Shown here: positions 23,804 to 31,399 of the stretch, in pieces
How the letters are laid out: each line of letters begins with the position of its first letter
Position numbering within the stretch: the first letter of the stretch is position 1
Origin: Zoogloeaceae bacterium
GTDB taxonomy: Bacteria > Pseudomonadota > Gammaproteobacteria > Burkholderiales > Rhodocyclaceae
DNA length: 37,034 nucleotides
Direction: 5' to 3'
NCBI GenBank assembly: GCA_031287525.1
Contig: JAITSU010000050.1
Location: 1 to 37,034 of the forward strand
Notes under the pieces: model-generated
The model's input: only the letters and a program-made list of their open reading frames with translations
Databases searched by the model: none
What the model was told of the DNA's origin: nothing
Program-made: the position numbers and the translations under genes

Positions 23804-24052
23804 ATGTCGACGACGCTCACCAGTAAGGGGCAAGTCACCATCCCCAAACAGATTCGGGATGTATTGAGTCTGGTGCCAGGTTGTCAGGTGGATTTCGCGG
23901 TGAATCGTGAGGGCGATGTTGTGATTCACAAGGCGAGCGCACTGTTCCATCGCAAGCCGGGCAAGCCAGACCGCTTCGAGTTCGCCCGTGGCAAGGCGGA
24001 TGTTCAATGGCGGACTGACGACCTGATGGCGCTGCTGCGCGGGGAAGACTGA
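23804..24052 (+). CDS. vapB: AbrB/SpoVT-fold antitoxin (VapB-like)
   Basis: An 82-residue DNA-binding antitoxin. The swapped-hairpin AbrB fold is at residues 3-45 (TTLTSKGQVTIPKQIRDVLS, then GCQVDFAVNREGDVVIHK); the C-terminal half (about 48-82) should wrap the toxin. AAGGAG lies about 9 nt before ATG 23804. Its TGA overlaps the toxin ATG by one base (TGATG), so the two are translationally coupled. An inverted repeat just upstream is the likely operator. Confidence 0.9.
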   Translation: MSTTLTSKGQVTIPKQIRDVLSLVPGCQVDFAVNREGDVVIHKASALFHRKPGKPDRFEFARGKADVQWRTDDLMALLRGED

Positions 24053-24462
24053 TGCTGCTGGTCGATACCAATGTGTTGGTTGACGTTCTGGAAAATGATC
24101 CGGAATGGGCGGACTGGTCGATCAGCCAACTGCGCGCGCAAGCGCAAGTGCATCGACTGGCAATCAACCCGATGATCTACTCCGAACTGTCGTTGACTTT
24201 CTCGACCGTCGAGGCGCTGGACAGCGCCATTGAGCAGCTAGGGCTGGCGCTGATTGAATTACCGCGTTCGGCATTGTTCCTCGCTGGCAAAGCGTTTGTG
24301 CGTTACCGTCGGCAAGGCGGTACGAAAAACAATGTGCTTGGCGATTTTTTCATCGGAGCGCACGCGGCAGTATCAGGTTATTCAGTATTGACACGGGATG
24401 TACGACGCTACGCAGCATATTTTCCGAGCGTGAGACTCGTTGCGCCAAGTCTTTCCGCATGA
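24052..24462 (+). CDS. vapC: PIN-domain ribonuclease toxin (VapC)
   Basis: A 136-residue PIN-domain protein. The acidic active-site residues are D5 (LLVDTNVL), E45 (YSELSL), D98 (LGDFFIGAHA) and D116 (TRDVRRY), the standard set that binds Mg in VapC RNases cleaving tRNA or rRNA. All are present, so the toxin is probably active when VapB is lost. The target cannot be read from sequence. A truncated exonuclease ORF follows 20 bp after the stop. Confidence 0.92.
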   Translation: MLLVDTNVLVDVLENDPEWADWSISQLRAQAQVHRLAINPMIYSELSLTFSTVEALDSAIEQLGLALIELPRSALFLAGKAFVRYRRQGGTKNNVLGDFFIGAHAAVSGYSVLTRDVRRYAAYFPSVRLVAPSLSA

Positions 24463-24482
24463 TTTGAAACAAGCGCACAAAA

Positions 24483-24578
24483 ATGACAATTCACGCCGTC
24501 ATCGACTTTGAAACAACCGGACTCTCTCCGAACCACGGGGCGCGACCGACAAATGCCGGATTTCCCTGTTTGGGGTAA
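24483..24578 (+). pseudogene. DnaQ-like 3'-5' exonuclease N-terminal stub
   Basis: ATG 24483 opens a frame of 31 codons ending TAA 24578. It reads MTIHAVIDFETTGLSPNHGA followed by RPT, the N-terminal Exo I motif (DFETTG, first two catalytic acidic residues of DEDDh exonucleases) and the NHGARPT segment. After this the sequence leaves the family (NAGFPCLG) and stops, while a full enzyme needs about 170-200 residues. It is therefore a decayed or deleted exonuclease gene, probably cut at about 24553. No remainder was found downstream. Confidence 0.7.
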
Positions 24579-24707
24579 TTTGGGTCATCGCATGAGCGCC
24601 ATGATCAAGCGTCCGTTTTCAATGATGACGGGCGTCTGATCGATGCCCCTACGCAAGCTGGCAGGGTAGGGCGTAGAATGCGCCATTCCAATTCTGGCTG
24701 GTTTTTG

Positions 24708-26204
24708 ATGGAATACGAAACGATAGCGGCGGTCGACCTGGGTTCCAACAGTTTTCGTCTGCAAGTCGGGCGGGTGGTGGAAGACCAGATTTATCCACTG
24801 GATTCCCTGAAGGAAACCGTGCGTCTGGCGAGTGGCTTGACGCCGGAAAAGATGTTGGACGCGGCATCCCTGAAACGCGGTTGGGAGGCGCTGGGGCGTT
24901 TTGGTGAACGGCTGCGCGGCTTGAATGGCGGTGTGGTGCGGGCGGTGGCGACGAATACTTTGCGGGTCGCCAAGAATGCCGACGAGTTTCTTGCCGGCGG
25001 CGAGGCGGCGCTGGGGTTTCCCATTGAAGTGATTGCCGGACGCGAAGAAGCGCGGCTGATTTACATCGGCGCGATACATTCCCTGCCACCCGCGCCGCAC
25101 AAGCGGCTGGTGGTGGATATTGGCGGTGGTTCGACGGAATTCATCATCGGCAAAAAATCCGAGTCGATGCTGATGGATTCCCTGTACATGGGCTGCGTGA
25201 GCTACACCCTGCGTTATTTTCCCGATGGCAAGGTCGACAAAAAACGCTTGCGCGAGGCGCAGGCGGCGGCGGCGAAGGAAGTGGAACTGATTGCCCACGC
25301 CTATATGCAGCAGGGTTGGAAAGAGGCGGTCGGGTCTTCGGGCACGGCGCGGTCGATTGCCGATTTGCTGGAACAGAACCAGTTGAATCCCGGCAACGTG
25401 ACGGGCATCACCCGTACCGGGCTGGAAAAGCTGGCGACCATGCTCATCAGGACGGGTTCGGTTTACGCGTTCAATGTGCCGGGCGCGCGCGCCGACCGTC
25501 TGCCGGTGCTGCCGGGCGGTCTGGCGATTATGCTGGCGGTGTTTGACGAACTGGATTTGACGCGCATGAATTATGCGGATGGCGCTTTGCGTTTGGGCGT
25601 GCTGTACGATTTGTTGGGACGTTTTCAGCAAAACGACATGCGCGATGTCACCGTCAAACAATTCGCGCGGCGTTATCAGGTCGAGCGCAAACAGGCGGTG
25701 CGGGTGCGCCGCACGGCGCTGGAAATTTTCGACCGCCTCACCGAGGGCGCGGCAGAGGAGGGCGCGGCGCAATTCCTTGGTTGGGCGGCCACGCTGCACG
25801 AAATCGGCATTTCCGTGGCGCACAGCAGCTATCACAAACACGGCGCTTACATCCTGAGCTATGCCGACATGCCCGGTTTTTCCAACAAGGAACAGGCGTT
25901 GCTGGCGACGCTGGTGTTGGGACATAGAGGCAAACTGGAAAGGTTGGAACTGCCCAGAAAGGATGCGACCTGGCGTCTGATTTTCAGCCTGCGTCTGGCA
26001 ACCCTGCTGCACCGCAGCCGCGACGACCGCGATTTGCCCGCTTACCATGTTGCGGTTTCCGGCGATGACGGCTTCATTCTGGAAATCCCCGCCCGCTGGC
26101 TGGCGGAAAACCCCTGGACAGCGGCGGCGCTGGAAGAAGGCGTCCAGTTCTGGAAACAGGTTGGGTTGACGTTCAAGGTCAAGGCGATTGGGAAGGGGAA
26201 ATGA
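24708..26204 (+). CDS. ppx: Exopolyphosphatase / pppGpp phosphohydrolase (Ppx/GppA family)
   Basis: A 498-residue enzyme that releases phosphate from polyphosphate or hydrolyses pppGpp. The actin-like ASKHA fold shows AAVDLGSNSFRLQVGRV (residues 7-23), the catalytic-region AGREEARLIYIGA and the phosphate-binding VVDIGGGSTEFIIG (about 134-147). SSGTARSIADLL and an HD-like C-terminal domain (ATLHEIGISVAHSSYHKHGA) follow, and length matches Ppx. ATG 24708 was chosen because the family starts immediately; ATG 24678 is an alternative. Ppx against GppA cannot be separated by sequence alone here. The lipid-transport operon begins 38 bp downstream on the same strand. Confidence 0.93.
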   Translation: MEYETIAAVDLGSNSFRLQVGRVVEDQIYPLDSLKETVRLASGLTPEKMLDAASLKRGWEALGRFGERLRGLNGGVVRAVATNTLRVAKNADEFLAGGEAALGFPIEVIAGREEARLIYIGAIHSLPPAPHKRLVVDIGGGSTEFIIGKKSESMLMDSLYMGCVSYTLRYFPDGKVDKKRLREAQAAAAKEVELIAHAYMQQGWKEAVGSSGTARSIADLLEQNQLNPGNVTGITRTGLEKLATMLIRTGSVYAFNVPGARADRLPVLPGGLAIMLAVFDELDLTRMNYADGALRLGVLYDLLGRFQQNDMRDVTVKQFARRYQVERKQAVRVRRTALEIFDRLTEGAAEEGAAQFLGWAATLHEIGISVAHSSYHKHGAYILSYADMPGFSNKEQALLATLVLGHRGKLERLELPRKDATWRLIFSLRLATLLHRSRDDRDLPAYHVAVSGDDGFILEIPARWLAENPWTAAALEEGVQFWKQVGLTFKVKAIGKGK

Positions 26205-26242
26205 ATCCATGACCATTAAATGCGCCATGATTTGCGGATTTT

Positions 26243-27364
26243 ATGAACACCGCGCCTAAGCTCGACCGCAACGCTCATACCGTGCGCCTGTCGGGTGAAT
26301 GGACGTTGGCGGCTTTGGTGCGTGTACCCCGGATGCGGGCGGAATTGTTGGTGGCGGGGGATGCGGAAAATTGGGATTTGTCGGCGGTGACGCGGTTGGA
26401 TAGCGCGGTTGCCGTGTTGCTCTGGCGGGTTTGGCGGGGGCGGTTTCCGGCGGGGCTGGAAATTTCGTCGGCTTTGCGCGCAACTCTGGAACGGGTGGCG
26501 GAGTTGTCTGCGGGTGAGGGACGGGCGGCGGCGCGGGATGGGTGGTCGCCGGGGTCATTGGTGGCTGCGCCCGCGCGTCGCTTGGGCGCGTTTGTGTTGG
26601 GCGTGTTGAAAAACGGGTTTGGGCTGGTTGAATTGTTGGGGCGGCTGGTGTTGGCATTGGGGTTTTTGTGTCGCCATCCCAAGAGTGTGCCGTGGAAAGA
26701 ATTTTCCGCCAATATCTACAAGTCGGGCGTCGAAGCCTTGCCGGTTTCGGCGTTGGTGGGGTTTTTGATTGGCGTGACCATCAGCTATCTTTCCGCCTTG
26801 CAGTTGAAGGCTTACGGCGCGGATTTATTCATTGTCAATATCCTGGGGATTGGCGTTGTCCGCGAATTGGGGCCGGTGCTGGTTGCCGTGTTGGTCGCCG
26901 GACGTTCCGGCTCGGCGATGACGGCGCAGATTGGCGTCATGCGGGTGACGGAGGAAATCGACGCGCTGGCGACGATGGGGGTTTCCAATACCTTGCGCGT
27001 GGTGTTGCCCAAGGTAGCGGCGCTGGTGTTGGTCATGCCTTTGCTCGTGGTCTGGTCTTCGGCTTCGGCGCTGCTGGGCGGGGCGTTGGCGGCATGGTGG
27101 CAACTGGATTTTTCCCTGCTGTATTTTTTCGCGGCTTTACCGGATGCGGTGCCAGTCGCCAATCTCTGGATTGGCATTGGCAAGGGCGCGGTTTTCGGCG
27201 GGCTGATTTCGCTGCTCGCCTGTCATTTTGGCTTGCATGTGCGCCCCAATACCGAGAGCCTGTCGCGGCGTACCACGGCTTCCGTGGTGACGGCGATTAC
27301 GCTGGTCATCATTGCGGATGCCATTTTCGCGGTGTTCACCCGCAATGTCGGAATCCCCTTTTGA
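26243..27364 (+). CDS. MlaE-family ABC permease with N-terminal STAS domain
   Basis: A 373-residue fusion. Residues about 10-105 form a STAS/MlaB-like domain (VRLSGEWTLAALVRVPRMRA, then DLSAVTRLDSAVAVLLWRVW). The rest is the MlaE permease of five or six helices, with SALVGFLIGVTISYLSALQL, the coupling-helix GRSGSAMTAQIGVMRVTEEI and DALATMGVSNTLRVVLPK. It is the inner-membrane channel of a lipid-moving ABC system with the next two genes. In E. coli the STAS subunit (MlaB) is a separate protein; here it is fused, a form common in other proteobacteria. The ATPase gene starts 1 bp after the stop. Confidence 0.92.
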   Translation: MNTAPKLDRNAHTVRLSGEWTLAALVRVPRMRAELLVAGDAENWDLSAVTRLDSAVAVLLWRVWRGRFPAGLEISSALRATLERVAELSAGEGRAAARDGWSPGSLVAAPARRLGAFVLGVLKNGFGLVELLGRLVLALGFLCRHPKSVPWKEFSANIYKSGVEALPVSALVGFLIGVTISYLSALQLKAYGADLFIVNILGIGVVRELGPVLVAVLVAGRSGSAMTAQIGVMRVTEEIDALATMGVSNTLRVVLPKVAALVLVMPLLVVWSSASALLGGALAAWWQLDFSLLYFFAALPDAVPVANLWIGIGKGAVFGGLISLLACHFGLHVRPNTESLSRRTTASVVTAITLVIIADAIFAVFTRNVGIPF

Positions 27365-27365
27365 C

Positions 27366-28136
27366 ATGAGCGCGTCGATCTCTATCCCCGTCATCGAGCT
27401 TTGCGGCGTTTGGAGCCAGTACCGCGATGTGGTGATTCACAAGAATCTGGATTTTCGGGTGGACGCGGGCGCGGTGGTCGCGCTGGTGGGCGGGTCGGGC
27501 AGCGGCAAGACAACCTTGCTGCGTGAGATTCTCGGCTTGCTGAAACCCACCCGTGGCAGCGTGCGATTGTTCGGACACGACCTGTTCACGCCGGACGCGC
27601 TGTTGCAACGTGACATGCGCCGACGGCTGGGGATGTTGTTCCAGCAGGGGGCGCTCTTTTCGGCGCTCTCCGTCTATGACAATATCGCCTTTCCCCTGCG
27701 TGAGCTGCGTTTTCTCGACGAGGACTGGATTCACGAACTGGTGCGCCTGAAACTGGATGTGGTAGAACTGACATTGGCGCACGCCCGCCTGATGCCGGCG
27801 GAACTTTCCGGCGGCATGATCAAGCGGGTGGCGCTGGCGCGCGCGTTGGCGCTGGAGCCGGAACTGTTGTTGCTGGACGAGCCGACGGCAGGACTCGACC
27901 CGGCGCGCAGCCAGAGTTTCGTGCGCCTGATTCGGCATTTGCAGCAAACGCTGAATCTGACCGTGGTGCTGGTCACGCATGACATGGACACCATCTACGG
28001 GCTGGATTGCGAGGTCGCGTTGCTGGCGGAACAGCGTATTCTGACGCGGGGAAATCTGGATGCCGTGCGAGCCTTTCCGCATCCGGCGACCCGACAATTT
28101 TTCAACATACCGGAATCGCTCCGGTCAGGCGGATGA
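27366..28136 (+). CDS. MlaF-like ABC ATPase
   Basis: A 256-residue ATP-binding subunit. Walker A GGSGSGKTTLL (about 39-49), Q-loop MLFQQGALFS, signature LSGGMIKRVALARALALEPE and Walker B LLLLDEPTAGLDP are complete, with the H-loop in VLVTHDMDTI. The LSGGM-x-KR signature is typical of MlaF/MKL-type lipid transporters (family knowledge). ATG 27366 is 1 bp after the permease stop; a longer in-frame start overlaps the permease and is not needed. It powers the MlaE permease. Confidence 0.94.
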   Translation: MSASISIPVIELCGVWSQYRDVVIHKNLDFRVDAGAVVALVGGSGSGKTTLLREILGLLKPTRGSVRLFGHDLFTPDALLQRDMRRRLGMLFQQGALFSALSVYDNIAFPLRELRFLDEDWIHELVRLKLDVVELTLAHARLMPAELSGGMIKRVALARALALEPELLLLDEPTAGLDPARSQSFVRLIRHLQQTLNLTVVLVTHDMDTIYGLDCEVALLAEQRILTRGNLDAVRAFPHPATRQFFNIPESLRSGG

Positions 28137-28140
28137 ACTC

Positions 28141-29088
28141 ATGGAAAATCGCGCGCACGCTTTGATGGCTGGATTGTTCACGCTCCTGTTGGGGGCGGCG
28201 ACCATTTTGATTTTTTACGCTTTCAGCGAGCGCCGCGAAGAAACCCGCGAATTGCTGGTGGTCACGCAACAAAATGTCGGCGGTCTGAACCCGCAAGCGC
28301 AGGTGCGCTATCGCGGCATACGGGTGGGCAAGGTGCTGGACATCCGGCTCGACCCGCAGGACGGGCGCAACATTCTGATTCGCGTCGAAGTCGAAACCTA
28401 TGTGCCGTTGAGCGCCAACACCACGGCGCGGCTGGCGTATCAGGGCATCACCGGCATCGCGCATGTGCTGCTGGAAGATGGCGAAGAAGGCGCGGGGAAC
28501 GAGATTCCGCTGACGGGCAACCCGCCGCGCATTGCGATGCAGGCTTCATTTTTGAATCATCTGGAAGACAGTCTTCCTGAAATTCTGGCGCAGAGCAAAA
28601 GTTTTCTGGAAAACGCCAACGCCCTGTTGAATGAAAAAAATCGCGGACACCTGGAACAAACGCTCGCCAATCTGGACTCATCCAGTCAGCATATGAACGC
28701 AACGCTGGCGAACCTGCAAACCCTGCTGGACAAGGGAAATACGGGCAGTTTGACCGAAGCCATGCGCGCCGCCGCGCCGCTGGCGGCGGAAACCCGGCAA
28801 CTGGTCGCGCACATGGAACGCCTCACCCATCGCGCCGAAATCGTGTTGAGCGAAGAAAGCGGCGGCAACGGCCCGGAAGACGCCCTGCTGCCCCGTATCC
28901 GAAACACCGCCGCTGACCTTTCCAAAGCCGCCGCCCAATTCGACCGCGTACTCAAAATGCTGGAACGCTCGCCGCAGAGTTTGCTGCTTGGCGCGCCAAC
29001 CGGCGCGCCGGGTCCGGGCGAGGCGGGGTTTGTTGCTCCGGTTCAGGAATCCGTCGACAGAAATCAGGAATCAGGGGGTATTCGATGA
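28141..29088 (+). CDS. MCE-domain (MlaD-like) lipid-binding protein with repeat-encoded tail
   Basis: 315 residues from ATG 28141. One N-terminal membrane helix (LMAGLFTLLLGAATILIFYA) anchors it in the inner membrane. The MCE domain (about 40-120) has VVTQQNVGGLNPQAQVRYRG and IRVGKVLDIRLDP, and a helical region follows (SLPEILAQSKSFLENANALL). Such proteins form ring assemblies that bind lipids in the periplasm. The tail APVQESVDRNQESGGIR includes repeat family C sequence. Its TGA overlaps the next ATG (ATGA at 29085), so the lipoprotein is translationally coupled. Confidence 0.92.
   Translation: MENRAHALMAGLFTLLLGAATILIFYAFSERREETRELLVVTQQNVGGLNPQAQVRYRGIRVGKVLDIRLDPQDGRNILIRVEVETYVPLSANTTARLAYQGITGIAHVLLEDGEEGAGNEIPLTGNPPRIAMQASFLNHLEDSLPEILAQSKSFLENANALLNEKNRGHLEQTLANLDSSSQHMNATLANLQTLLDKGNTGSLTEAMRAAAPLAAETRQLVAHMERLTHRAEIVLSEESGGNGPEDALLPRIRNTAADLSKAAAQFDRVLKMLERSPQSLLLGAPTGAPGPGEAGFVAPVQESVDRNQESGGIR
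29043..29075. repeat. Repeat family C, copy 4 (MCE-gene tail)
   Basis: The tract TTCAGGAATCCGTCGACAGA then AATCAGGAATCAG encodes most of the VQESVDRNQES tail of the MCE protein. Its CAGAAATCAGGAATCAG core resembles the reverse complement of the 9076-9120 tract. Confidence 0.6.
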
Positions 29089-29816
29089 GGGTCAAAAATT
29101 TTTGCCAAAAGGCGTTTTGGGGTTTTTCCTGTGGCGCGGAGCCTGTCCCGAATGCGCCCCTTTCCCACAAAGGGAGAGAGGCGGGGAAACATGACGGCGC
29201 AAAGCGCCGCAAACCCTACAGTCCTCTGTCCTCCGTCCTCTGTCTTCTGCTCACCGCCTGTTCGCCCCTGTTGAGTCAACCGGACATTTCGCCGGAGCGG
29301 TTTGATCTGGGGCTAGGCAGCGTGGACGCCGCCACGTCCGCGCGCCCGATTCCCTTTGAGCTTCGCGCCGCGCCCGCGCTGGATACCGCTGCCATGCGCT
29401 ATCGCCTGAACTACGCCGACCCGACCAGGGTTATGGAATACAGCCGTTCGCGTTGGGTGGGAACGGCGAGCGAAATTCTGGAGCAATACCTGAAAAGCCA
29501 TTTGCGGCAAGCCGATACGCGCAGCCAGAACACAAAACGCTGCTACTTCGACCTCGAATTGCTGCGCTTCGAGCAGGTTTTTACGAGCGCGGAAGAAAGT
29601 CACGCCACCCTCATCGTGCGGGCGCGGCTGCAAAGTCCGGGGCAGGGCGTGCTGGATGAAAGCAATCTTGAGCTGACCGCCCCCGCGTCCACGCCCGACG
29701 CCAGCGGCGGCGTCAAGGCGCTGGCGCGGGCAGCCGGAAGGCTCGCGCAGACCTTGAGCCAGCGGTTCGCGGCAGAGGGCTGTCAAACTTCCATCAATAA
29801 CCTGGAGGGCAAATAA
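29085..29816 (+). CDS. ABC-transport auxiliary lipoprotein (PqiC-like) with repeat-built N-terminus
   Basis: 243 residues. The conserved core (about 65-235: VDAATSARPIPFELRAAPAL, then RWVGTASEILEQYLKSHLRQ and LIVRARLQSPG) is the ABC_trans_aux/PqiC fold, an outer-membrane partner of MCE transporters. Lipobox LTAC places the lipidated Cys at residue 59, about 30-40 residues later than usual. No ATG, GTG or TTG lies in frame between 29085 and the lipobox, so the long leader is real or the start is lost. The hydrophobic core (YSPLSSVLCLL) is encoded by repeat family C, preceded by RRK. Whether the Sec machinery accepts this leader is uncertain. Confidence 0.82.
   Translation: MRVKNFCQKAFWGFSCGAEPVPNAPLSHKGREAGKHDGAKRRKPYSPLSSVLCLLLTACSPLLSQPDISPERFDLGLGSVDAATSARPIPFELRAAPALDTAAMRYRLNYADPTRVMEYSRSRWVGTASEILEQYLKSHLRQADTRSQNTKRCYFDLELLRFEQVFTSAEESHATLIVRARLQSPGQGVLDESNLELTAPASTPDASGGVKALARAAGRLAQTLSQRFAAEGCQTSINNLEGK
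29218..29249. repeat. Repeat family C, copy 5 (encodes the lipoprotein signal-peptide core)
   Basis: CAGTCCTCTGTCCTCCGTCC and TCTGTCTTCTG are tandem imperfect CCTCTGT words. Read in the lipoprotein frame they give residues about 45-55 (the hydrophobic YSPLSSVLCLL), directly before the lipobox. Confidence 0.7.
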
Positions 29817-29817
29817 C

Positions 29818-31170
29818 ATGGACAATGACGCGCTACGCGCGCGCTGGCAAAAGCTGCTTTCCGCCGAACGACTGGGCGCGGGTTCCATACCGAGCGCGCC
29901 GGAACGCACCGCGTTTCAACAGGATTATGACCGTATCGTATTTACTTCCGCCTTCCGGCGTCTGAAAGACAAGACGCAGGTTTTCCCTCTCTCGCGCAGC
30001 GATTACGTGCGTACCCGCTTGACCCACAGCCTCGAAGCCAGTTGCGTCGGGCGCTCGCTGGGCGCGGTCGTGGGGCGGGAAATCATCGACCGGCACAAGC
30101 TCGCCAACGTGGATGCCGCTGATTTTGGCGCTATCGTCGCCGCCGCCTGCCTTGCCCACGACATCGGCAATCCGCCTTTTGGTCACGCCGGAGAAGATGC
30201 CATCCGGGAATGGTTCAAGGCGTCCGGTTTGCTGGACAAATACGATTTTTCTGAAGCCGAACGCGCCGATTTAACGCAATACGAAGGCAACGCCCAGGGG
30301 TTTCGCATCCTCACCCGCCTGCAAAACCCCGATAATCCCGGCTTGCAACTCACTTCGGCCGTGCTGGCGACCTTCACCAAATATCCCCGCGCCTCGTGGC
30401 TGGAAGCGCCGCTTTCCGGCGTTAGCGGTAAAAAATTCGGCTTTTTTCAGGACGACGCCGCCGCTTTCACCCGTGTTGCTGCCGCAACAGGATTGGGCGA
30501 ACGCGCCCCGTCCGCATGGCATCGGCATCCGCTGGCGTTTCTCGTGGAAGTTGCCGATGACACCTGCTACCTGATTGTCGACCTCGAAGACGCCGCCCGT
30601 TTAGGCTTTGTCCGCAATGAAGACGCCGAAACGCTGCTCGCCGATCTTGCTGGCGACAGCGTGACCGGCGGCAAACTCGCCCGCATCTCCGAACCCAAGG
30701 AACGCATCGAATACCTGCGCGCCAAAGCCATCGGACGCCTGCTCGAAGGCGCGGCGGCGGTGTTTCTGGAAAACGAGGCGGACATCCTCGCCGGACGTTT
30801 CAACGAGGGCTTGCTCGAAGCTTCGCCCGCCTCCATGCCCCTGCAAGCCGTCAAAAAAATCGCCAGGGAAAACATCTACGTCGCCCGTCCCGCGCTGGAA
30901 ATCGAAACCGCCGGTTTTGAAGTGCTGGGCGGATTGCTCTCCCTGTTCATCGCCGCCGTCGAAGCCGGAGCAGGGCAATGCCCCATGACCACCCGCGAAA
31001 AAATGCTCCTGAAACTGCTGCCCAAACAATTTTCAGGCGCGCAAGGCGAACCCGCCCCCAATCCCTACCTGCGCTTCCTGCGGATTGCCGACTTCGTAAC
31101 CGGCATGACCGATTCCTACGCCGTCGATTTGTATCGCAAGCTGAAGGGAATTGATTTGCCGGGGGAATGA
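29818..31170 (+). CDS. dgt: Deoxyguanosinetriphosphate triphosphohydrolase-like HD protein
   Basis: A 450-residue dNTPase that hydrolyses dGTP (and often other dNTPs) to the nucleoside and triphosphate, helping control the nucleotide pool. The HD metal site is H70 (TRLTHSLEASCVGR), H114-D115 in CLAHDIGNPPFGHAGEDAI and a later Asp in EVADDTCYLIVDLED. Length matches dGTPase-like proteins. GGAGGG lies before ATG 29818, only 1 bp after the lipoprotein stop, so it ends the same operon. The 3' end KLKGIDLPGE and its following bases are duplicated twice downstream (31150-31290). Confidence 0.94.
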   Translation: MDNDALRARWQKLLSAERLGAGSIPSAPERTAFQQDYDRIVFTSAFRRLKDKTQVFPLSRSDYVRTRLTHSLEASCVGRSLGAVVGREIIDRHKLANVDAADFGAIVAAACLAHDIGNPPFGHAGEDAIREWFKASGLLDKYDFSEAERADLTQYEGNAQGFRILTRLQNPDNPGLQLTSAVLATFTKYPRASWLEAPLSGVSGKKFGFFQDDAAAFTRVAAATGLGERAPSAWHRHPLAFLVEVADDTCYLIVDLEDAARLGFVRNEDAETLLADLAGDSVTGGKLARISEPKERIEYLRAKAIGRLLEGAAAVFLENEADILAGRFNEGLLEASPASMPLQAVKKIARENIYVARPALEIETAGFEVLGGLLSLFIAAVEAGAGQCPMTTREKMLLKLLPKQFSGAQGEPAPNPYLRFLRIADFVTGMTDSYAVDLYRKLKGIDLPGE

Positions 31171-31290
31171 GGGGGAACCGCGTTCACCCGCTTGATTGAT
31201 TTGCCAGAGGAATGAAAGGGTAAGGCGGGCGTAGGGGCGAACTGTGTTCACCCGTTCGATTGATTTGTCGGAGGAATGAGAAGGTAAGGC
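31150..31290. repeat. Degenerate tandem repeat of the dgt 3' end
   Basis: Three copies of ATTGATTTGYCRGRGGAATG start at 31150 (inside dgt, encoding IDLPGE and stop), 31195 and 31259. Between copies lies a GAACYGYGTTCACCCG segment, also repeated. The unit lengths are about 45 and 64 bp. Read in the dgt frame style, copies 2 and 3 would encode IDLPEE and IDLSEE. This looks like local duplication of the gene end. Confidence 0.7.
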
Positions 31291-31298
31291 GGAATCGT

Positions 31299-31359
31299 AA
31301 GTGGCGGGAGCATCCTGCTCCCGTTTTCCGCCTGCGGGAGCAGGATGCTCCCGCCACTT
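31299..31359. repeat. Repeat family B, copy 4
   Basis: AAGTGGCGGGAGCATCCTGC to GCAGGATGCTCCCGCCACTT, the same arms as copy 3 (12163), with a shorter TCCCGTTTTCCGCCTG-type linker. It separates the dgt-end repeats from the small lipoprotein gene, whose start is 41 bp further on. Confidence 0.9.
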
Positions 31360-31399
31360 TGAACAATGCCAAACCCGACGCCATCACAGGAGATTTGTC

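Noticed and set aside
24585-26228. 547-codon open frame antisense to ppx
   Set aside because: The forward strand encodes an intact Ppx; the reverse translation is low-complexity Arg/Gln/His-rich, typical of a shadow frame. Its last codons (VIIENGRLIMALMR) look protein-like but are too short to assign.
31301-31399. Upstream extension of the small lipoprotein gene into repeat copy 4
   Set aside because: ATG 31400 has a good AGGAG site and begins a normal signal peptide; the extension is only translated repeat. Unlike the DUF1016 case, a clean start exists.
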